In this document: in pieces, positions 54,217 to 62,571 of the stretch
How positions within the stretch are numbered: the first letter of the stretch is position 1
How the letters are laid out: every line of letters begins with the position of its first letter
NCBI RefSeq assembly: GCF_016865425.1
Contig: NZ_AP023355.1
Coordinates: forward strand, 928,198-992,197
Direction of reading: 5' to 3'
Source of the DNA: Actinocatenispora thailandica
GTDB taxonomy: Bacteria > Actinomycetota > Actinomycetes > Mycobacteriales > Micromonosporaceae
Length of the DNA: 64,000 nt
The notes under the pieces: model-generated
Seen by the model: the letters and a program-made list of their open reading frames with translations, nothing else
Database searches by the model: none
Told to the model about the DNA's origin: nothing
Translations under genes and position numbers: made by a program

Positions 54217-54866
54217 GCTGGGGCCAGGCGCTCGGCCCGTTCGCTGTCCGGGGTGTCGTCGGCGGTGATCCGCCGGGCCCGGTGCCGCACGACCAGCGCC
54301 GTCAGGACGCCGCCGAGCACGACGACCCCGAGCAGCGCCCAGGAGAAGTCCTTCAGCCAGCGCTCCGCGGCCCGGCCCAGGAAGTAGATCACCGCCGTCG
54401 TGCCGCCCGCCCAGAACACCCCGCCACCGGCGTTGGCCAGCAGGAACTTCCAGTACGGCATGCGCAGCGAGCCGGCGATCGGGCCGGCCAGGATGCGCAG
54501 CAGCGCGACGAACCGACCGAAGAACACCGCCCACACACCGTGCCGGTGGAACGCCCGCCGCGCCCGGTCGATCTTGTCCGGGCCGAGATGCTTCGGGAAC
54601 CGCAGGCCGAGCCGGTCGAAGACCGCCTGCCCGCCCCGCCGGCCGATCCAGTACCCGATCGAGTCGCCGACGATCGCGCCGGCCGCCGCGGCGATCCCGA
54701 CGCCCCACGGCGAGACGGCGCCGGTGGCGGCCAGCAGCGACGCGCTGACCAGCGCCACCTCACCGGGCAGCGGGATACCCATCGACTCGATGCCGATCAC
54801 GGCCAGCAGCAGCAGGTACACGGCGATCGGGGGAATCGTGCCGAGCCACGCTTCCACACCGTGCAC
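54204..54866 (-). CDS. DedA-family membrane protein
   Basis: A 220-residue protein of the DedA/SNARE-associated (VTT) group, thought to act in lipid scrambling/undecaprenyl-phosphate recycling and membrane homeostasis. Key motifs: IESMGIPLPGEVALVSASLLA, DSIGYWIGRRGG and VFFGRFVALLRILAGPIAGSLRMPYWKFLLANAGGG with the conserved FxRFxPxxR-like arginines. GTG 54866 is preceded by GGAGG. The C-terminus is basic. The stop codon region is tandemly duplicated. Confidence 0.88.
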   Translation of the reverse strand: MHGVEAWLGTIPPIAVYLLLLAVIGIESMGIPLPGEVALVSASLLAATGAVSPWGVGIAAAAGAIVGDSIGYWIGRRGGQAVFDRLGLRFPKHLGPDKIDRARRAFHRHGVWAVFFGRFVALLRILAGPIAGSLRMPYWKFLLANAGGGVFWAGGTTAVIYFLGRAAERWLKDFSWALLGVVVLGGVLTALVVRHRARRITADDTPDSERAERLAPAKRR

Positions 54867-54974
54867 CGCCGCACCTCCGGCTCCGCCGCCCTCCGGTGTG
54901 CCGCTGCACTCCGCTCGACCGAACGGGCCGGCGACCACCCCTGGCAGAACCCTAAGCGGCGGTCGCCCGCGATG

Positions 54975-55499
54975 TCATCCCACCTTGGAAGGTCCTGGCT
55001 GGCCCGACTCTCCATCCTTCGTAGGACTTTCGGGCCCGCCGGGCTCGGGGTTTCCCCCGGTGGGTGCCGTGTGCGGCGCGGGTCCGGTGGCGTACTGGTG
55101 CGCCCCGGGGCGGCGCCGGCGCAGCACCGCGAGCGCGGCGGTGACCAGCCAGACCGCCGCGAGGGTGACGGCGAGGCCCAGCGGGTAGTTCAACGGCAGC
55201 GCGGACGGGTTCGTCGCACGGCGGCCGAACCCGAGCACGGTGGGCAGGAACGCGAGGACCACCGCGCCGGAGACGATCAGCCCGCCGCGGACCACCGGGT
55301 ACAGGTCGGCCGGAACCAGCCGGCGGGCCAGCACCGCGACCAGGATCGCCAGCGGGGCCAGCAGCAGGTCGTGGCCGAGGATGGCGGCGACGGCGAACAG
55401 CCCGACCGAGACCGGCCGGGACTCGGTGGCCAGGCCGAGCGCCCCGTAGCCGATGCCGACGAGACCGAGCAGGACCAGGGCGGCGCGGATCGCTCTCAT
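54975..55499 (-). CDS. Four-helix membrane protein of the sulfite-oxidase operon
   Basis: A 174-residue protein with about four helices (AALVLLGLVGIGYGALGLA; LLAPLAILVAVLARR; GGLIVSGAVVLAFLPTVLGFG; LAVTLAAVWLVTAALAVL) and a Pro/Gly-rich C-terminal tail. I recognise no named family. Its ATG overlaps the stop of the sulfite-oxidase-like gene (ATGG/TGA overlap of 4 bases), so it is the last gene of that operon and may help anchor or serve that complex. Confidence 0.65.
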   Translation of the reverse strand: MRAIRAALVLLGLVGIGYGALGLATESRPVSVGLFAVAAILGHDLLLAPLAILVAVLARRLVPADLYPVVRGGLIVSGAVVLAFLPTVLGFGRRATNPSALPLNYPLGLAVTLAAVWLVTAALAVLRRRRPGAHQYATGPAPHTAPTGGNPEPGGPESPTKDGESGQPGPSKVG

Positions 55500-56890
55500 G
55501 GCAGTACCACCAGACGGTCGACCCACTTGGTCTGCATGACCCCGGGCAGGTTGGGTGCGATCACCCGGCACGGGAAGCCGTGGTCGAGATCCAACTCGGC
55601 GCCGTTGAGCCGCAGCGCCAGCAGGCTGCGCGGGTCGTGGCAGTGCGCCGCCGGCCAGACCGCCGCCCGGTACAGGCCGCCGCGCTGGGCGGACTCGACC
55701 CGCAGCCGGCTGCCGGCCGGCGCGCCGACCAGCGCCAGCAGATCCGGGATCGGTACGCCGGTCCAGTGCGCGGTGGCGCTCCAGCCCTCGACGCAGGCGA
55801 TCGGCAACGCGACCGTGTGCTGCGGTAGCGCGGTCAGCTCGGCGAGCGTCAGGGTGTGCGGGTGCGGCCCGTCGATGTGCAGCCGGTACCGGTCGTCGGC
55901 GCGGGCGACGCCCGCCTCGACCGCGGACTTGTTCACCGGTAGCTGCTGCGGGCCGATGTCGGGGCGGCGCGGCGCGAGCAGGTCCAGCCGGGACAGCGGG
56001 CGCACCGTCTGGCCGACGGAGACGAGCGTGACCACCCCGACCGCCGCGCCGACCGCGCCGAGCAGCCCGCGCCGCTGCATCGCGGGGCCCGTACCCGCTG
56101 CTTCGGCCCGGTCGCGACCACCCGGGGCGGTGGCCGGTCCCGGCTGGTCCGTGCCGTCGACCGGCGGCTCCGGCCGGTTCGTGGCGGCGGCCAGCGCCGG
56201 CTGGTCCGAGGCGACCGGTGATGCCGGCCGGTCTCGGTCGGCGACCGGTGGTGCCGGCTGATCCGTGGCGGGGTGCGGCGACGGGGCGCGGGCCAGTGCG
56301 GCGCGGACCGTCGGCAGCTGGACCGCGATGTGCACCAGCAGCGCGCCGATCGCCACCCAGGCCAGCCAGTGATGCGCCACCGTGAAGAAGAACGGCATCG
56401 GCGGGTACCACCGGGCGATGTTCAGGATGCCGGTGGTGACCTGCGCCAGCCCGGCGCCGATCAGCACGAACACCGACAGCCGGGACAGCAGGTGCGCGAT
56501 GCTGCGCACCGGCGGCCACTCGAACAGCTTCGGGTACACCGACCACAGCTTCGCCAGCAGGATCGGCACCGTGGCGATGCCGGTCGCGACGTGCACGCCC
56601 TGGGTGATGCGGTACAGCTGGGTGGGGGCCGACGGCCAGGCGAACCAGCTCGGCGGATGCTGGATCAGGTGCGAGGTGAGCCCGGTGACGAAGCAGACCG
56701 AGAACGTGACGGCCAGCGCGATCCCGAGCCAGGAGGTGAGCCGGGTGGAGCGCAGCGGCGAACCGAACCTCGGCAACCGGTCGCGTACCAGCGCCCCGAT
56801 CGCGCTCGCCCGGTTCCGCAGCGGCCCGGGCAGCAACGAGATCGGATCGGCGGTCCAGAGCCGGGTCAACCGGCCAGCTCGGCGAACCAT
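55496..56890 (-). CDS. Sulfite-oxidase-like molybdopterin protein with membrane cytochrome-type domain
   Basis: A 464-residue protein in two parts. The N-terminal ~210 residues have four helices with paired His (GLTSHLIQHPP, ITQGVHVATGIATVPILL, VAHHWLAWVAIGALLVHIAVQL), like cytochrome b561-type subunits. A Pro-rich linker with repeated DQPA units leads to a Tat-like or helical segment (MQRRGLLGAVGAAVGVVTLV) and an oxidoreductase molybdopterin domain with the Mo-ligand Cys in IACVEGWSATAHWTGVP and GFPCRVIAPNLPGVMQTKWV. It is probably a membrane-bound periplasm-facing reductase like MsrP/YedY. Start overlaps the methyltransferase stop. Confidence 0.8.
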   Translation of the reverse strand: MVRRAGRLTRLWTADPISLLPGPLRNRASAIGALVRDRLPRFGSPLRSTRLTSWLGIALAVTFSVCFVTGLTSHLIQHPPSWFAWPSAPTQLYRITQGVHVATGIATVPILLAKLWSVYPKLFEWPPVRSIAHLLSRLSVFVLIGAGLAQVTTGILNIARWYPPMPFFFTVAHHWLAWVAIGALLVHIAVQLPTVRAALARAPSPHPATDQPAPPVADRDRPASPVASDQPALAAATNRPEPPVDGTDQPGPATAPGGRDRAEAAGTGPAMQRRGLLGAVGAAVGVVTLVSVGQTVRPLSRLDLLAPRRPDIGPQQLPVNKSAVEAGVARADDRYRLHIDGPHPHTLTLAELTALPQHTVALPIACVEGWSATAHWTGVPIPDLLALVGAPAGSRLRVESAQRGGLYRAAVWPAAHCHDPRSLLALRLNGAELDLDHGFPCRVIAPNLPGVMQTKWVDRLVVLP

Positions 56891-57573
56891 CGCCCTGCCT
56901 CCGTCCACTGGGTACGGACCTGCAGCCCGGCCGCCGCGGCGGTGTCGGCCAGCGCGTCGACCGACAGGTACGCCCAGCGGAACGGGGCGCTGCAGCGTTC
57001 CCCGTCGCGCAGCCGCAGCGCGGCGGTGCCGCTGCCGGTGCCGGGCGGTCCGACCTCGACCAGGACGGTGCCACCCGCGGCGAGCAGCTCGCGGCAGCGC
57101 CGCAACAGCCGGACCGGGTCGGCGCCGATGCCGATGTTGCCGTCGGCGAGCAGCACGTGCCGCCAGCGGCCCTGCCCGGGGAGCCGGCCGAACACCGACC
57201 GGCGCAGCGCGATCCCGCCGCGGGCGCGGACCAGCGCGACCGCGGCGGGCGCGATGTCGACCCCGAGCGCGGGGATCCCGGCCGCGGCCACCGCGAGCGT
57301 GAACCGGCCCGGGCCGCACCCCACGTCGAGGGTGGCGCCGGCGCACCGGGCGACGAGGGCCCGGTCGGTGTCGCTCGGCGCCGCGCACCAGGTGGCGATG
57401 TCCACCGTGGACGATGCCGGGTGGTCGTGGCCGGCCGCGGCCGACCGGGTCGGGTGCGCGGTCAGCGTCGGCGGCGCGCCGGCGGTGTGCCGGGCCAGCG
57501 CGGCGTCGTACATGGCGATCGGGCTGGCGGCCGTCCCGTCGGCCACGGCGGTGGTGTCGAGCGGTGCCGTCAC
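56866..57573 (-). CDS. Class I SAM-dependent methyltransferase
   Basis: A 235-residue enzyme. The SAM-binding motif I is ATLDVGCGPGRFTLAVAAAG, motif II ALGVDIAPAAVAL, and HVLLADGNIGIGADPVRLL with LAAGGTVLVEVGPPG follow in order. The C-terminal part (WAYLSVDALADTAAAAGLQV) completes the fold. Substrate unknown. GTG 57573 overlaps the DUF2064 gene by 4 bases and has GGAGG upstream; the end overlaps the sulfite-oxidase-like gene by 25 bases. Confidence 0.82.
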   Translation of the reverse strand: MTAPLDTTAVADGTAASPIAMYDAALARHTAGAPPTLTAHPTRSAAAGHDHPASSTVDIATWCAAPSDTDRALVARCAGATLDVGCGPGRFTLAVAAAGIPALGVDIAPAAVALVRARGGIALRRSVFGRLPGQGRWRHVLLADGNIGIGADPVRLLRRCRELLAAGGTVLVEVGPPGTGSGTAALRLRDGERCSAPFRWAYLSVDALADTAAAAGLQVRTQWTEAGRWFAELAG

Positions 57574-58298
57574 GCCGGTACCTCCGCGTCCCGGGAAGCC
57601 GCCGGGCGGCCCGGCGACGAGGCGGACGAGCCGTGCGGCGGGATCTCGCGTTCCGCCGCACGACCCAGCTCGGCGTCGACCGCGGCGGCGAAGCCGCCGT
57701 GACAGTGCGGCGCGACCGCCCACGCATCGGGCGCGGTGTCCACATCGCGCAGCGTCTCCAGCAGCGCGACCCGGAGGCCGCGCCGGCGCAGCGCGGCGAC
57801 GGTCGCGGTACCGGTGTCCGATGTGGACATCGGCACCCCGAGCAGCGCGACCGCGTCCGCCGGTCGGCGCAGCCCCAGCAGCCACCAGCCGCCGTCCGCC
57901 GCCGGACCGAGTACCGCGTCGGCACCGCGCAGCGCGGCGCGCGCCGCGGCCAGGTGCGACACCCGAAGTTGCGGGGTGTCCATGCCCACCAGCACCGTGG
58001 CGGTACCCGGCCGGGCGGTGTCGGCGAACGCGTTCGCGAGCCGCTCGGCGAGGCCGGTCCCGCGCTGCGCCGCCACCGGGAACCGGGCCGCGTTCGGTAC
58101 CGGATGGTCCTGGTGCGGCTCGCCCGCGGCCACCAGCGTCCGCCGGTCCGCGGGGGCGGCCCACACCGTGGCGAGCGTGTCGTCCAGCGACGCGGCCGCT
58201 ATCCGGGCCGCCTGCGCCGGCGTCGCCGGCGGGCACAGCCGGGTCTTGACCCGGCCGGGCGCCGGCCACTTCGCCACCACCAGCAACTGAGTCCTCAT
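57570..58298 (-). CDS. DUF2064 glycosyltransferase-like protein
   Basis: A 242-residue protein of the DUF2064 group (TIGR04282-type, nucleotidyl/glycosyltransferase fold, related to arsenosugar biosynthesis enzymes). Motifs: LLVVAKWPAPGRVKTRLCPP at the start, GTGLAERLANAF, VLVGMDTPQL (donor-site DTP) and DAVLGPAADGGWWLLGL. In this family partner genes are GT2 enzymes, as here. ATG 58298 has GGAGG upstream and overlaps the GT2 stop. Confidence 0.82.
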   Translation of the reverse strand: MRTQLLVVAKWPAPGRVKTRLCPPATPAQAARIAAASLDDTLATVWAAPADRRTLVAAGEPHQDHPVPNAARFPVAAQRGTGLAERLANAFADTARPGTATVLVGMDTPQLRVSHLAAARAALRGADAVLGPAADGGWWLLGLRRPADAVALLGVPMSTSDTGTATVAALRRRGLRVALLETLRDVDTAPDAWAVAPHCHGGFAAAVDAELGRAAEREIPPHGSSASSPGRPAASRDAEVPA

Positions 58299-58969
58299 TG
58301 GACACCTCCGGCCGGGAGGGCGCGCATGATCCGGCTCATGTCCCGTACCGCGCGGGCGCTGCCGAGCAGCGTGCCGGTGACCTTCGACCGGGTACCGGCG
58401 GCGCGCGGCCGGTAGTCCACGTCGATCTCGCGCAGCTGCCACCCGGCGTGCGCGGCGCGCAGCACCATCTCCAGCGGGTACCCGAACCGGCGGTCGGTCA
58501 GGCCGAGCGACAGCAGCGGGCGCCGCCAGCCGGCGCGCATCGGCCCGAGGTCGCGCACCGGTACCCGGTAGCGCCGGCGCAGCCGCCGGGCCAGCAGCGC
58601 GTTCGCGTACCGGGCGTGGGTCGGCCAGGCGGTCCGGTCGGTCGGTACCCGCCGGCCGAGAACGAGATCGGCGGTGTGATCGAGCAGCGGCGCGAGCAGG
58701 TCGGGCAGCTGGGCCGGATCGCAGGAACCGTCCGCGTCGGCGAAGCAGACGATCTCGGCGGTGGCGGCGCACAACCCGGCGTGCGCGGCGGCACCGAACC
58801 CGCGACGCGGTACCGGGACCACGACCGCGCCGTGGTCCCGGGCCACCGCGGCCGAGTCGTCGGTGGAGCCGTTGTCCGCCACGATCGCGGTGCACCCGGG
58901 CGGGATCCGGGACAGCACCCAGGGCAGCGCCGCAGCCTCGTTCAGACAGGGCAGGATGACGTCGGTCAT
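58295..58969 (-). CDS. Family 2 glycosyltransferase
   Basis: A 224-residue GT-A enzyme without membrane helices: VILPCLNEAAALPWVLSRI, ADNGSTDDSAAVA, and the DXD-type VCFADADGSCDPAQLPDLL, like dolichyl-phosphate-mannose-type transferases. First gene of the coupled five-gene operon. On the minus strand TAGGTT lies 7 bases before the ATG, so the operon mRNA is probably leaderless. Confidence 0.85.
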   Translation of the reverse strand: MTDVILPCLNEAAALPWVLSRIPPGCTAIVADNGSTDDSAAVARDHGAVVVPVPRRGFGAAAHAGLCAATAEIVCFADADGSCDPAQLPDLLAPLLDHTADLVLGRRVPTDRTAWPTHARYANALLARRLRRRYRVPVRDLGPMRAGWRRPLLSLGLTDRRFGYPLEMVLRAAHAGWQLREIDVDYRPRAAGTRSKVTGTLLGSARAVRDMSRIMRALPAGGVQ

Positions 58970-59112
58970 GCCGGTGAACCTAGGCGAACGGGCAGCTCCG
59001 CGACCCTTACATGTCCATGACGGCGGCCCGAAAGGTGGGCGGTTCTTACGAACCGCGAACGTCCCGGCCGGTGTGCCGGACCGGGCCCGCCGGATGGGTT
59101 AGCGTCGATGCG

Positions 59113-60672
59113 GTGAGCAGCGCCGCACCGAAGCTGGACCGTGTCGAGGTGCCACCGGCCACTCCCGTGCGGCGGTGGCCGCGTGGGCTGCTGCCGCTGG
59201 TGGTGGCCGGCGCGCTGGTGCTGGCCAGTCACCTGGCCGGGGTGCGGATCGCGGGGGCGCTGCACCTCGGCCAGACGTACCCGATCGCCGGTTCCTGGCG
59301 CTCGGCGGTCACCGGCTGGTTCCTGGTGCCGGTGGTGGCCGCGGCGCTGGCGTACTGGGGCTGGCCGCTGCTGGTCCGCCGGCTGCGCTGGCGGGTGCTG
59401 CTGGCGGTGTCGGCGGTGGTCGCCGCCGGCTGGTCGGTGGCGCTGGCGCTCGTCGACGGGCCGAAGGGCCTGACCGCGCCGCTTGCGCCCTACCAGCAGT
59501 ATCCGCACGACGTGTCGCGGGTGACCGATCTGGGCAGCTACCTCGCCACCTTCGCCGGTCACGTCGTCGATCCCGCCAACGGGCCGGTGTGGGCGGTGCA
59601 CGTAGGCGGTCACCCGCCGGGCGCGCTCGGCGTCTTCGTCCTGCTGGACCGGCTCGGGCTCGGTGGCCTCGGCTGGGCCGCCGCGCTGTGCATCGCCGGT
59701 GGCGCCCTCGCGGTGCCGAGCGTGCTGGTCCTCACCCGGCTGTACGGCGGGGCGGGTGCCGGCCGGCGGGCGGCGCTGTTCGTACCGCTGGCGCCGGCCG
59801 CGCTGTGGATCGCCACCAGCGCCGACGCCCTGTTCGCCGGCGTTGCCGCGGCCGGCCTGTGCGCCCTCGCCGTCGCCGGTGCCCGGCGCCGGCCGCCCGG
59901 CGGCGAGGTTCTCGCTGGTGGTCGACTCCGGCAGCCGGGCGGCGAGGTTCTCGCTGGTGGTCGACTCCGGCAGCCGGGCGCCGACCTGCTCGCCGCCGTT
60001 GGCGGGCTCGCGCTGGGCTGCTGCCTGTTCCTGTCGTACGGGTTGAGCCTGCTGGTGCTCCCGGCGGTCGCGGTCGTGCTGTTCGCCCCGCGCCGGGCCG
60101 ACCGGCGCGCGGCCGGTGGCCGGCTGTCCCCCGACTCGGACCGCCCGGCCGGCGGGCGCCGGCTGCTGGCCCGGTGGGCCCGGGAAACCCTGTCGCCGCA
60201 ACGGATCCGGCCGCTGCTGATCGGCGCCGCGATGGTGCTGGCGGTGCTGGTGGCGGCGCGGCTGGCCGGCTTCGACTGGTGGCACGGGCTGTCGCTGGCC
60301 GCCGAACGCACCCGGACCGGCGCCCGTTCGGCGCACCCGCCGACCGTCTGGCAGGACCGGCCCACCTGGTACTTCCTGTTCGCGAACCCGGCGGCGCTGG
60401 CCGTGCTGCTCGGTCCGGCAGCGATCGCCGCCCTCGGCTTCCTGCGCCGGTCCCGGCTGCTGGTGCTGCCGGCCGCCGCCGCGCTGGCGGTGCTCGGTGC
60501 GGTGCTGTCCGACCTGTCCAAGGGTGAGGTGGAACGCATCTACCTCCCGTTCGCGCTGCTGATGTTGCCGTTGACGGCGATGCTGCCGATCCGCCGGTAC
60601 GGGCGGCTGCTGCTCGCGGTACAACTGGGCTGGGCGGTGCTGATCGCCCTGACGATCGAGACGTGGTGGTGA
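59113..60672 (+). CDS. Polytopic GT-C-like membrane protein
   Basis: A 519-residue protein with ten or more helices and a conserved extracytoplasmic loop HVGGHPPGALGVFVLLDRL, reminiscent of the HPP loops of GT39/GT-C lipid-linked sugar transferases. No exact family is claimed. A perfect 39-bp tandem duplication (13 residues, GGEVLAGGRLRQP twice) sits in a cytoplasmic loop near residue 263. GTG 59113 follows TAGCGT (59100-59105) by 7 bases (leaderless). It is divergent from the GT2 operon and its stop overlaps the response regulator start. Confidence 0.7.
   Translation: MSSAAPKLDRVEVPPATPVRRWPRGLLPLVVAGALVLASHLAGVRIAGALHLGQTYPIAGSWRSAVTGWFLVPVVAAALAYWGWPLLVRRLRWRVLLAVSAVVAAGWSVALALVDGPKGLTAPLAPYQQYPHDVSRVTDLGSYLATFAGHVVDPANGPVWAVHVGGHPPGALGVFVLLDRLGLGGLGWAAALCIAGGALAVPSVLVLTRLYGGAGAGRRAALFVPLAPAALWIATSADALFAGVAAAGLCALAVAGARRRPPGGEVLAGGRLRQPGGEVLAGGRLRQPGADLLAAVGGLALGCCLFLSYGLSLLVLPAVAVVLFAPRRADRRAAGGRLSPDSDRPAGGRRLLARWARETLSPQRIRPLLIGAAMVLAVLVAARLAGFDWWHGLSLAAERTRTGARSAHPPTVWQDRPTWYFLFANPAALAVLLGPAAIAALGFLRRSRLLVLPAAAALAVLGAVLSDLSKGEVERIYLPFALLMLPLTAMLPIRRYGRLLLAVQLGWAVLIALTIETWW
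59900..59977 (+). repeat. 39-bp in-frame tandem duplication
   Basis: Two identical 39-bp units; read on the plus strand as GGEVLAGGRLRQP twice, on the minus strand as an open frame RLPESTTSENLAA twice. Confidence 0.85.
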
Positions 60673-61388
60673 GGACGGTGACCGAGCGGCCGGCGCGGGT
60701 CCTGGTGGTGGACGACGACCCGACCGTCTCCGATGTCGTCGCCCGCTACCTGCACCGGGACGGCCTCGATGTCCGGCTCGCCGCCGACGGCCCCGGCGCG
60801 CTGCGCGAGTTCGCCGACTACCGGCCCGATCTGGTGGTGCTCGACCTGATGCTGCCCGGCCTCGACGGCATCGAGGTGTGCCGGCGGATGCGGGCCGGCG
60901 CCGACGTCGCGGTCATCATGCTCACCGCGCTGGGCGAGGAGTCCGACCGGGTGCTCGGCCTCGCCACCGGCGCCGACGACTACGTGACGAAGCCGTTCAG
61001 CCCGCGGGAGCTGGCGCTGCGGGTGCAGTCGGTGCTGCGCCGCTCGTACCGGCCGGTCGAGCCGGCGCAGCCGGAGGTGTTCCGGGACGGGGAGCTGGTG
61101 GTCGACACCGCGGCCCGGATCGCCACCCTGGCCGGGCAGCGGCTCAACCTGACCGTCCGCGAGTTCGACCTGCTGGCGTTCCTGGTGCGCAACCCGGGCA
61201 CCGCGTACCGGCGGGAGGAACTGCTCGCGCAGGTCTGGGGCTGGACGTTCGGCGACCACTCGACGGTGACCGTGCACGTGCGGCGGTTGCGGGAGAAGGT
61301 GGAGCGCGATCCGGCCCAGCCGCACCGGATCGTCACGGTGTGGGGCGTCGGCTACCGGTACCAACCGGACGGAGGGGAGGCGCGATGA
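60669..61388 (+). CDS. OmpR-family response regulator
   Basis: A 239-residue two-component regulator. Receiver: acidic residues in VLVVDDDPTVSD, phospho-acceptor Asp in VVLDLMLPGLDG, Lys in YVTKPFSPREL. C-terminal winged helix LNLTVREFDLLAFLVRNPGTAYRREELLAQVWGW and TVTVHVRRLREKVE. GTG 60669 is taken because it overlaps the stop of the membrane protein (GTGA); two GTGs just upstream are possible. Coupled to the kinase gene by ATGA. Confidence 0.92.
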   Translation: MRTVTERPARVLVVDDDPTVSDVVARYLHRDGLDVRLAADGPGALREFADYRPDLVVLDLMLPGLDGIEVCRRMRAGADVAVIMLTALGEESDRVLGLATGADDYVTKPFSPRELALRVQSVLRRSYRPVEPAQPEVFRDGELVVDTAARIATLAGQRLNLTVREFDLLAFLVRNPGTAYRREELLAQVWGWTFGDHSTVTVHVRRLREKVERDPAQPHRIVTVWGVGYRYQPDGGEAR

Positions 61389-62394
61389 CCGACCGGATCC
61401 TGGTGGTGCTGATCGCGCTGGGCTGTTCGCTGGCGGTCGCGGTGCCGGGTGTCGTACTGCTCCGGCTGCGGCGCGGCTGGTCGGTCACCGTGCACGTGTG
61501 CGTGCTGATCGCGGTGACGGTGCTCGCGATGGCCGCCGGGGTGGTCGGCACCGCGCTGGCGATGTTCATCTCGCCGCACGACCTGAGCGTGCTGCTGACG
61601 GTGGTGGCGGTGGCCGGGGCGGTCAGCCTGGTGGCCGCGCTGTGGCAGGGCCGGCGGCTGGCCGCGGCGAGCATGTGGTCGGCCGAGGCGAGGCGGCGGG
61701 AACGGCAGCTGGAGGCGAGCCGGCGCGAGCTGGTGGCCTGGGTCAGCCACGATCTGCGCAGCCCGCTGGCCGGGCTGCGGGCGATGGCCGAGGCGCTGGA
61801 GGACGGCGTGGTCGCCGACCCCGGCACGGTCGGCGAGTACCACCGCCGGATCCGTACCGAGACCGACCGGATGGCCGGGCTGGTCGACGACCTGTTCGAA
61901 CTGTCCCGAATCAATGCCGGCGCGCTGCGGCTGTCGCTGTCCGCGGTGCCGCTGGGCGATCTGGTCTCGGACGCGGTCGCCTCGGCCGAGCCGCTGGCCA
62001 CCGCCAAGCGGGTCCGGTTGATCGCGGCGGCCGGCGACTGGCCGGTGGTGCGGGCCAGCGAGCCGGAGCTGTCCCGGGTGCTGGCGAACCTGCTGCGCAA
62101 CGCGATCCGGCACACCCCACCGGACGGTACGGTCTCGGTCAGCGGCGGGCGGGACGGGGCCGATGGCTGGTTCGCCGTCACCGACGCCTGCGGCGGCATT
62201 CCGGAGGCAGACCTCCCCGGGTGTTCGACGTGGCGTTCCGTGGCGAGACCGCGCGCACCCCGCGGCCGGCCGGCGGCGGTGGCGGCGGGCTCGGCCTCGC
62301 CATCGTGCGTGGCCTGGTCGAGGCGCATGCCGGCAAGGTAGCGGTGTCCAATGTGGACACTGGCTGCCGCTTCCTGGTCCGCCTGCCGGCCTGA
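61385..62394 (+). pseudogene. Sensor histidine kinase with a frameshift in the ATPase domain
   Basis: Two membrane helices (LVVLIALGCSLAVAVPGVVLL; LLTVVAVAGAVSLVAALW), HisKA box AWVSHDLRSPLAGLRAM, N-box LANLLRNAIRHTPP and G1-like FAVTDACGGIPEADLP are in one frame. At the run CCCC (62215-62218) one base is missing: the continuation VFDVAFRGETARTPRP and G2-box GGGGGLGLAIVRGLVEAHAGK are in the next frame, ending at 62394. As read, translation stops at 62341 after unrelated residues. Either a real loss of kinase function or a sequencing error in a homopolymer. Confidence 0.8.
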
Positions 62395-62531
62395 CCCGGC
62401 GAACCCGGTCGCAGCAACCCGGACCCGAGTTGGTCGTCTTGGTGTGGAAGAAGTCACCCCACCCACCCGGGGGCGACCCCGCAACGACCCTACCCCGGAA
62501 CTCTCGGAAGCCACCTAGCCATCGGCGCCCC

Positions 62532-62559
62532 TGTGGACAACGGGCACCCCTGTGGACAA
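62532..62559. promoter_or_regulatory. Two DnaA boxes in direct orientation
   Basis: TGTGGACAA (complement TTGTCCACA) at 62532-62540 and 62551-62559, 19 bp apart, inside a repeated CCCCTGTGGACAAC. They lie in the gap between the kinase and the epimerase gene. Confidence 0.6.
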
Positions 62560-62571
62560 CGCCCGCGGGTC

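Noticed and set aside
52827-56261. Plus-strand open frame of 1144 codons
   Set aside because: Runs antisense through the C39 peptidase, DedA and sulfite-oxidase-like genes; no domain, and all three opposing genes have clear motifs.
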